Shown here: piece by piece, positions 15,904-19,404 of the stretch
Numbering within the stretch: position 1 is the stretch's first letter
Layout: every line of letters begins with the position of its first letter
NCBI GenBank assembly: GCA_002328745.1
Contig: DCVQ01000017.1
Span: forward strand, 13,349 to 32,752
DNA from: Actinobacteria bacterium UBA2184
GTDB taxonomy: Bacteria > Actinomycetota > Coriobacteriia > Anaerosomatales > Anaerosomataceae
DNA length: 19,404 nucleotides
Reading direction: 5' to 3'
The notes under the pieces: model-generated
Databases searched by the model: none
Seen by the model: the letters and a program-made list of their open reading frames with translations, nothing else
What the model was told of the DNA's origin: nothing
Made by a program: the position numbers and the translations under genes

Positions 15904-16184
15904 AGCGCGGGCGCCCCGTCGGAGGAGGGAGACCCGGCGGCCTCGGCCTCAAGCTCGTCGGCGCTCTTGATGCCCATGTCCCGCAGCATCTCCAGCGTTT
16001 CGGCGGCGAACTCCTCGTCGACGACCTCGATCGCGAAGCCGGCATGCACGAGCACGTGATCTCCCACGACAGCGGCGGGCGTCATCATGAGGCTCACGTG
16101 CCGACGCACGCCGAGGATGTCGACCTCGGCCATGCTGTTATCGTTGGGCTCGGAGACTATCTTCGCCGGGATGGCGAGGCACAT
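15900..16184 (-). CDS. hypC: Hydrogenase maturation chaperone HypC
   Basis: This 94-residue HypC/HypG/HupF-family chaperone begins with the invariant MCLAIPAKI; Cys2 binds the iron of the nascent cofactor and contacts HypD. It is slightly longer than usual owing to a charged, Ala/Ser-rich tail after about residue 75. A strong Shine-Dalgarno, AGGAGGT (plus-strand 16189-16195), precedes the ATG. It is the first gene of a - strand unit with its own promoter. Confidence 0.97.
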   Translation of the reverse strand: MCLAIPAKIVSEPNDNSMAEVDILGVRRHVSLMMTPAAVVGDHVLVHAGFAIEVVDEEFAAETLEMLRDMGIKSADELEAEAAGSPSSDGAPAL

Positions 16185-16233
16185 GGGCTACCTCCTGCTG
16201 GTGGATGCCGGACTGCCGGAGCGGCACCCACCC

Positions 16234-16262
16234 ACTATAGCTGGCGCGCCGCTCGTTGCCGA
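16234..16262 (-). promoter_or_regulatory. hypC: Candidate sigma-70 promoter of hypCDE-eamA-pgi
   Basis: On the - strand, TATAGT (plus-strand 16234-16239) is a near-consensus -10. TCGGCA (16257-16262) is a 4/6 -35 at the ideal 17-base spacing. Transcription would start near 16228, giving a leader of about 43 bases before hypC. This fits hypC being transcribed independently of hypF. Confidence 0.55.
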
Positions 16263-16308
16263 GTGTGGCGGCACGCGTTCATAGTGCCCTGCGCAGCCGG
16301 CGTATCGC

Positions 16309-16337
16309 GTCGCCAGATGGGGACAGCGCCTGGCGAC
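16309..16337. repeat. Perfect 8-bp inverted repeat in the hypC/mntA divergent region
   Basis: GTCGCCAG (16309-16316) and CTGGCGAC (16330-16337) are exact inverted copies 13 bases apart. They lie between the hypC promoter and the toxin-antitoxin promoter. This could be an operator for a dimeric regulator or a cruciform-forming site; no protein is assignable. Confidence 0.45.
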
Positions 16338-16376
16338 AACGTTTGTATTGTGACTACAATCATATCGTTGTAGACT
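16336..16376 (+). promoter_or_regulatory. mntA: mntA-hepT promoter with overlapping TTGT/ACAA operator
   Basis: TTGTGA (16348-16353) and TAGACT (16371-16376) form a -35/-10 pair with 17-base spacing. The start of transcription would fall at about 16383, the A of the mntA ATG; no Shine-Dalgarno is seen, so a leaderless mRNA is likely. Five TTGT/ACAA half-sites crowd this stretch: ACAA at 16336, TTGT at 16343, 16348 and 16368, and ACAA at 16356. They include the perfect inverted pair CTACAA (16354-16359)/TTGTAG (16368-16373). The region is also AT-rich against its surroundings. Autorepression by the HTH of MntA is the natural reading. Confidence 0.5.
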
Positions 16377-16382
16377 CCGATC

Positions 16383-16970
16383 ATGACGCCACTCTCTGAC
16401 ATCGGCACGAGGCTTATCGAGGCGCGCATGGCGCGCGGTCTCTCGCAGCGCGAGCTTGCCGAACTGGTAGGTGTGCATCAGCAGCAGATCGCGCGGTGGG
16501 AGAAGCAGCGCTACGCCAGCACCAGCCTCGGCCGGCTGTCCCGCGTGGCCGAGGCGCTCGGCATCGCCGCCGCCGCGCTGCTCGAGGCGGGCGTCCAGCC
16601 GCTTCTGGCCGCCGAGGCGCCGGCGGCGTACGGGTCGGCGGTGGTCGAGCGCCCCGCAGCCGTCACGCCGGTCAGGGACCTCGGCGAGGTGATCGCACGC
16701 ATCCGCGCGCACGCCGACGAGCTGCACGAACGCTATGGCGTCACGAGCATCGATGTCTTCGGCTCGTTCGCCCGCGGCGAGCAGACCCCTGAAAGTGACG
16801 TCGACCTCATCGTCGAGGTGACGGAGCCCACGCTGGAGACGGTGTTCGGCTCGGAGCGGTTCTTGAACGACCTGCTCGGGCGTAAGACGGAGTGCGGCGC
16901 GCTTGCATCCATCAATCCCCGGGTGCGCAGGAACGTAGAGGAGGACCTGGTCCATGTGTGGCGTGCGTAG
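16383..16970 (+). CDS. mntA: MNT-domain antitoxin with N-terminal XRE helix-turn-helix
   Basis: This 195-residue two-domain protein has, at residues 5-65, an XRE/HTH_3 DNA-binding domain (LSQRELAELVGVHQQQIARWE). Residues about 100-195 form a minimal nucleotidyltransferase with the G127-S128-x10-D139-x-D141 metal site (GSFARGEQTPESDVDL). MNT antitoxins of HepT/MntA systems inactivate the HEPN RNase toxin by AMPylating a tyrosine next to its catalytic site. Classical MntA is the MNT domain alone, so the HTH fusion probably adds autoregulation. The downstream hepT overlaps its 3' end by 17 bases. Catalytic residues are intact. The ATG lacks a ribosome binding site, consistent with leaderless translation. 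Confidence 0.88.
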   Translation: MTPLSDIGTRLIEARMARGLSQRELAELVGVHQQQIARWEKQRYASTSLGRLSRVAEALGIAAAALLEAGVQPLLAAEAPAAYGSAVVERPAAVTPVRDLGEVIARIRAHADELHERYGVTSIDVFGSFARGEQTPESDVDLIVEVTEPTLETVFGSERFLNDLLGRKTECGALASINPRVRRNVEEDLVHVWRA

Positions 16971-17325
16971 TGAGGCGGTGTATGTCGCCGACATGGTGAC
17001 GGCGTGCGAGAGGATGCTGGTCTTCGCCTCCGGGAGGCCAACGGAGGAACTGCTCGACATCAACCTGCCATATCGCGGGGCGCTCCTTCATCAGCTCGTC
17101 ATCCTCGGCGAAGCGGCCAAGTACGTGACGGCGGAGCGCCGGGCGCAGTGGGTCGGCATCCCATGGCAGGACATCGTGGGCATGCGCGACAAGCTTGTGC
17201 ATTACTACCACGGTGTCGAAGACGCGCTCGTGCTTCATGCCCTTCGCACGGCGGTTCCCAGCGTTCTGCCGCAGTTGCGTGAGATGTTGGCGGTGATGGA
17301 CCGCGACGAGCAGGCCGGAGACTAG
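16954..17325 (+). CDS. hepT: HEPN-domain RNase toxin HepT
   Basis: This 123-residue helical protein of the HepT-like (DUF86) family has the catalytic RX4HXY motif R78-DKLV-H83-Y-Y85, followed by HGVE. HepT acts as an RNase, and AMPylation of the motif tyrosine by MntA silences it in the characterised Shewanella system. Both catalytic residues and the target tyrosine are present, so the toxin looks functional. The ATG has AGAGGAGGA (16937-16945) eight bases upstream and lies inside the antitoxin gene, giving translational coupling. It ends three bases from the convergent hypF stop, with no terminator between. Confidence 0.88.
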   Translation: MCGVRSEAVYVADMVTACERMLVFASGRPTEELLDINLPYRGALLHQLVILGEAAKYVTAERRAQWVGIPWQDIVGMRDKLVHYYHGVEDALVLHALRTAVPSVLPQLREMLAVMDRDEQAGD

Positions 17326-17328
17326 TCC

Positions 17329-19404
17329 CTACCCCTCGTGCCGCCGTGCCCACGCCACGACGGCCTGGCCGAACGCCACCCCGCCGTCGTTGGCCGGCAG
17401 CTGCCGGTGCACGAGCGGGGTGAGGCCCGCGTCGCGCAGACCGCGCACCGCACCTGCCACCACGAGCCGGTTCATGAAGACGCCGCCCGAGAGCGCCACC
17501 GTGCGCGTGCCGAGTGACGGGGCCAGCCTCGTGCAGGTCTCGACCACCGCGGCCACCACGGCCCGGTGGAAACGCGTGGAGATCGCCGGCGCTCCCACGC
17601 CGGCCGCGACGTCGTCGAGCGCGGCGGCGAGCACCGGCGCGCTGTCCACCACGAGGACGCCATCGGCCGACTCGATCGTCCCGAACGCGTACGAGCCAGC
17701 GGCCGTCCGGTCGGCGAGCGCCTCCAGCTCGATCGCGGCCTGGCCCTCGTAGAGCGCGTCGTCGCGCACTCCCGCGAGCGCGGCCACGGCGTCGAAGAGG
17801 CGCCCCATCGAGCTCGTGCGCGGCGTGTTCAGCCCGTGCGCGATCATCGCGAGGATGGTGGACTCCTCGCCGTCGGCGAGTCGCGAGCGCAGCGGACGCG
17901 CTCCTGGATGGTCGAGCAGCCCGCACTCGGCCAGCGCGCCGAGCGCCATCCGCGCCGGTCGTCGGATGGCCGCCGCCCCGCCGGGAAGCGGCAGCTGCCG
18001 CAGGTGACCGACCCGCTCCGAAACCGCCCAGTCGGCGGCGAGCCATTCGCCTCCCCAGATGGTGCCGTCGCTTCCGTAGCCGGTACCATCGAGCGCCACG
18101 CCGAGCACCCGGTCGCGCACGCCGTGCTCGGCGGTCACGCTCGCGATGTGCGCGTGATGGTGCTGCACGCCGACTGCCGGAAGGCCGAGGGCGAGCGCGT
18201 GCTTGGTGGAGAGGTACTCGGGATGCAGGTCGTAGGCGACGATCTCCGGCCGCACGCGGAAGAGGCGCCCATAGAGCGCGATCGTGCGCTCGAAAGCGGC
18301 GAGCGTCTCGGCGTTCTCCATGTCGCCGATGTGCTGCGAGACGAACGCGTGCGAGCCCGTGAGCAGGCAGAACGTGTTCTTCTGCTCGGGCCCGGCGGCC
18401 AGGATGTCCACGTCGCTCTCGAACGGCGCCTCGAGCGGGAACGGCGCGTAGCCGCGCGCTCGCCGGATGAACTCGACGCCCACGTCCGGCGTGTGGCGCA
18501 CCACCGAGTCGTCGTAGCGCGTGTAGATGTCGCGGTCGTGCAGCAGGAACGCGTCGGCGATGCCCGCGAGACGTCCGAGGGCCTCGGCGTTGCCGGTGGC
18601 GATGGGCTCGTCGCTGGTGTTGCCCGAGGTCATCACGAGCGGCTTGCCGAACGCGGCGAGCAGCAGGTGGTGCAGCGGTGTGTACGGCAGCATCACGCCG
18701 AGCTCGCGCAGGCCGGGGGCGAGTGAGGGGGCGAGCGTCGCAGTGGGGGGCCCGGCGCTCGGGCAGTCCTCGCCGGGGGCCCTCGCTGCCGACGCGCGCT
18801 CATCGCGCGCTTCGGCAGCTCCCCCGGCTGCGGAACTCGCGGCGGACCCCCCACTGCGCACGCTCTCGTCTCGCAGTCGCAGCAGCACGATGGGGGCGGC
18901 CGGACCGGTTAGCAGCGCCTCCTCCTCGGCGGAGATCTCGCACCACTCGCGCGCGGCCTCGAGCGACGGCGCCATCACGGCGAGCGGCTTGCCCCAGCGC
19001 CGCTTGCGCTCCCGCAGGCGCGCCACGGCGTCCTCGTTGGTGGCGTCGCACGCGAGCTGAAAGCCGCCCAGGCCCTTCACGGCGACGATCGCGCCCTCGC
19101 CGAGGAGCCGCACCGTCTCTGCGAGTATCGCCGAGGCGCGCTCGCGCTCGGCGTCGACGTCGCGATGCGGTCGCGGGACCGTCTCGGCCTCCGGCGACCA
19201 GGTGGCATCGCCGGGCAGGAGCGGGCCGGCCGCGCCGTTGAGGTAGAGCCGTGGTCCGCAGCGGAAGCACGCGTTCGGCTGCGCGTGGAAGCGGCGGTCG
19301 GCAGGGTCGGCGTACTCGGCCGCGCATGCCTCGCACAGCGGGAAGTCGCGCATCGTGGTCATCGGGCGGTCGTACGGGACGTCTTCGATGATGGTGAAGC
19401 GCGG
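17329..19404 (-). CDS. hypF: Hydrogenase maturation carbamoyltransferase HypF (5'-partial at window edge)
   Basis: HypF makes carbamoyl-AMP from carbamoyl phosphate and ATP and transfers the carbamoyl group to HypE. The frame stays open to the window end (residues PRFTIIEDVPYDRP precede the internal ATG at 19362), so the N-terminal acylphosphatase domain and first zinc finger lie outside. Visible are the second zinc finger (CEAC...CFRC with RRFHAQPNAC), a YrdC-like domain (IVAVKGLGGFQLACDATN; VMTSGNTSDEPI), and a Kae1-like C-terminal domain (VGVQHHHAHIASV, VALDGTGYG, LSGGVFMN). An Ala/Ser/Gly-rich stretch of about 40 residues interrupts the YrdC domain just before TLAPSLAPGLRELGVMLPYT. It coincides with a palindromic DNA element. 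Otherwise the gene looks intact. Confidence 0.95.
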   Translation of the reverse strand, partial: PRFTIIEDVPYDRPMTTMRDFPLCEACAAEYADPADRRFHAQPNACFRCGPRLYLNGAAGPLLPGDATWSPEAETVPRPHRDVDAERERASAILAETVRLLGEGAIVAVKGLGGFQLACDATNEDAVARLRERKRRWGKPLAVMAPSLEAAREWCEISAEEEALLTGPAAPIVLLRLRDESVRSGGSAASSAAGGAAEARDERASAARAPGEDCPSAGPPTATLAPSLAPGLRELGVMLPYTPLHHLLLAAFGKPLVMTSGNTSDEPIATGNAEALGRLAGIADAFLLHDRDIYTRYDDSVVRHTPDVGVEFIRRARGYAPFPLEAPFESDVDILAAGPEQKNTFCLLTGSHAFVSQHIGDMENAETLAAFERTIALYGRLFRVRPEIVAYDLHPEYLSTKHALALGLPAVGVQHHHAHIASVTAEHGVRDRVLGVALDGTGYGSDGTIWGGEWLAADWAVSERVGHLRQLPLPGGAAAIRRPARMALGALAECGLLDHPGARPLRSRLADGEESTILAMIAHGLNTPRTSSMGRLFDAVAALAGVRDDALYEGQAAIELEALADRTAAGSYAFGTIESADGVLVVDSAPVLAAALDDVAAGVGAPAISTRFHRAVVAAVVETCTRLAPSLGTRTVALSGGVFMNRLVVAGAVRGLRDAGLTPLVHRQLPANDGGVAFGQAVVAWARRHEG
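18733..18865. repeat. Nested palindromic element inside hypF
   Basis: Outer arms 18733-18750 and 18847-18865 pair over 18 bases with one bulged base (18859). The inner 12 of these (18739-18750 with 18847-18858) are a perfect inverted repeat containing a G6/C6 run. Inside lie a second perfect pair (18772-18779 with 18821-18828) and a central hairpin (18785-18792 with 18812-18819, and 18794-18799 with 18805-18810, loop 18800-18804). The 120 bases bounded by the 12-bp repeat equal 40 codons and encode the low-complexity insert in the HypF YrdC domain. This resembles an in-frame insertion of a small palindromic or MITE-like element; no duplicated target site is obvious. Confidence 0.6.

Noticed and set aside
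1..19404. CRISPR arrays, tRNA or rRNA genes, insertion sequence transposases
   Set aside because: I saw no regularly spaced direct repeats, no cloverleaf or rRNA-like stretches, and no transposase motifs on either strand.

Overview
This window comes from a high-GC bacterium with strong G/C third-position bias. The gene set suggests an anaerobic, hydrogen- and selenium-using actinobacterium, possibly a Coriobacteriia/OPB41-type lineage. That placement is inference from style and content; no rRNA or other taxonomic marker is present. The window is gene-dense, and the longest gap between genes is about 230 bases.

Positions 1-8120 (+ strand) form a nearly gapless run of co-directional genes. It opens with the 3' part of a protein that joins the tail of a sensory [FeFe]-hydrogenase-like domain to a degenerate GGDEF domain. 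This is followed at once by the AmmeMemoRadiSam radical SAM enzyme (amrS). Overlapping amrS by four bases is a DsbA/FrnE-type thiol oxidoreductase whose first active-site cysteine codon is TGA. A stem-loop of the bacterial SECIS type lies just downstream, so I read this gene as a selenoprotein rather than a pseudogene. Next come a GT-A glycosyltransferase-like protein, a TauE/SafE permease, a two-part GNAT acetyltransferase, a LytS-type sensor kinase with its LytTR response regulator, and a small metallophosphoesterase.

Positions 8349-11086 (+) hold a universal stress protein and a two-component sodium:solute (acetate-type) symporter made of small and large subunits. A strong hairpin closes this unit. 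The LytS/LytTR pair just upstream is a plausible carboxylate-sensing regulator for the symporter, by analogy with BtsSR and YpdAB; this is inference.

Positions 11188-19404 are dominated by the - strand [NiFe]-hydrogenase maturation genes: hypF (running off the right edge), then hypC-hypD-hypE, then an EamA permease and a glucose-6-phosphate isomerase in tight succession. hypA, hypB and hydrogenase structural genes are not in the window. Between hypF and hypC sits a + strand MntA/HepT (MNT/HEPN) toxin-antitoxin module. Its antitoxin carries an N-terminal XRE helix-turn-helix, and its promoter contains clustered TTGT/ACAA half-sites. hypC has its own good promoter, facing away from this module.

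The most notable items are: the selenocysteine DsbA with its SECIS; the hydrogenase-sensor/GGDEF fusion in an apparent operon with amrS and the selenoprotein; an approximately 130-base nested palindromic element in frame inside hypF; and the HTH-fused MntA/HepT module that splits the hyp cluster.
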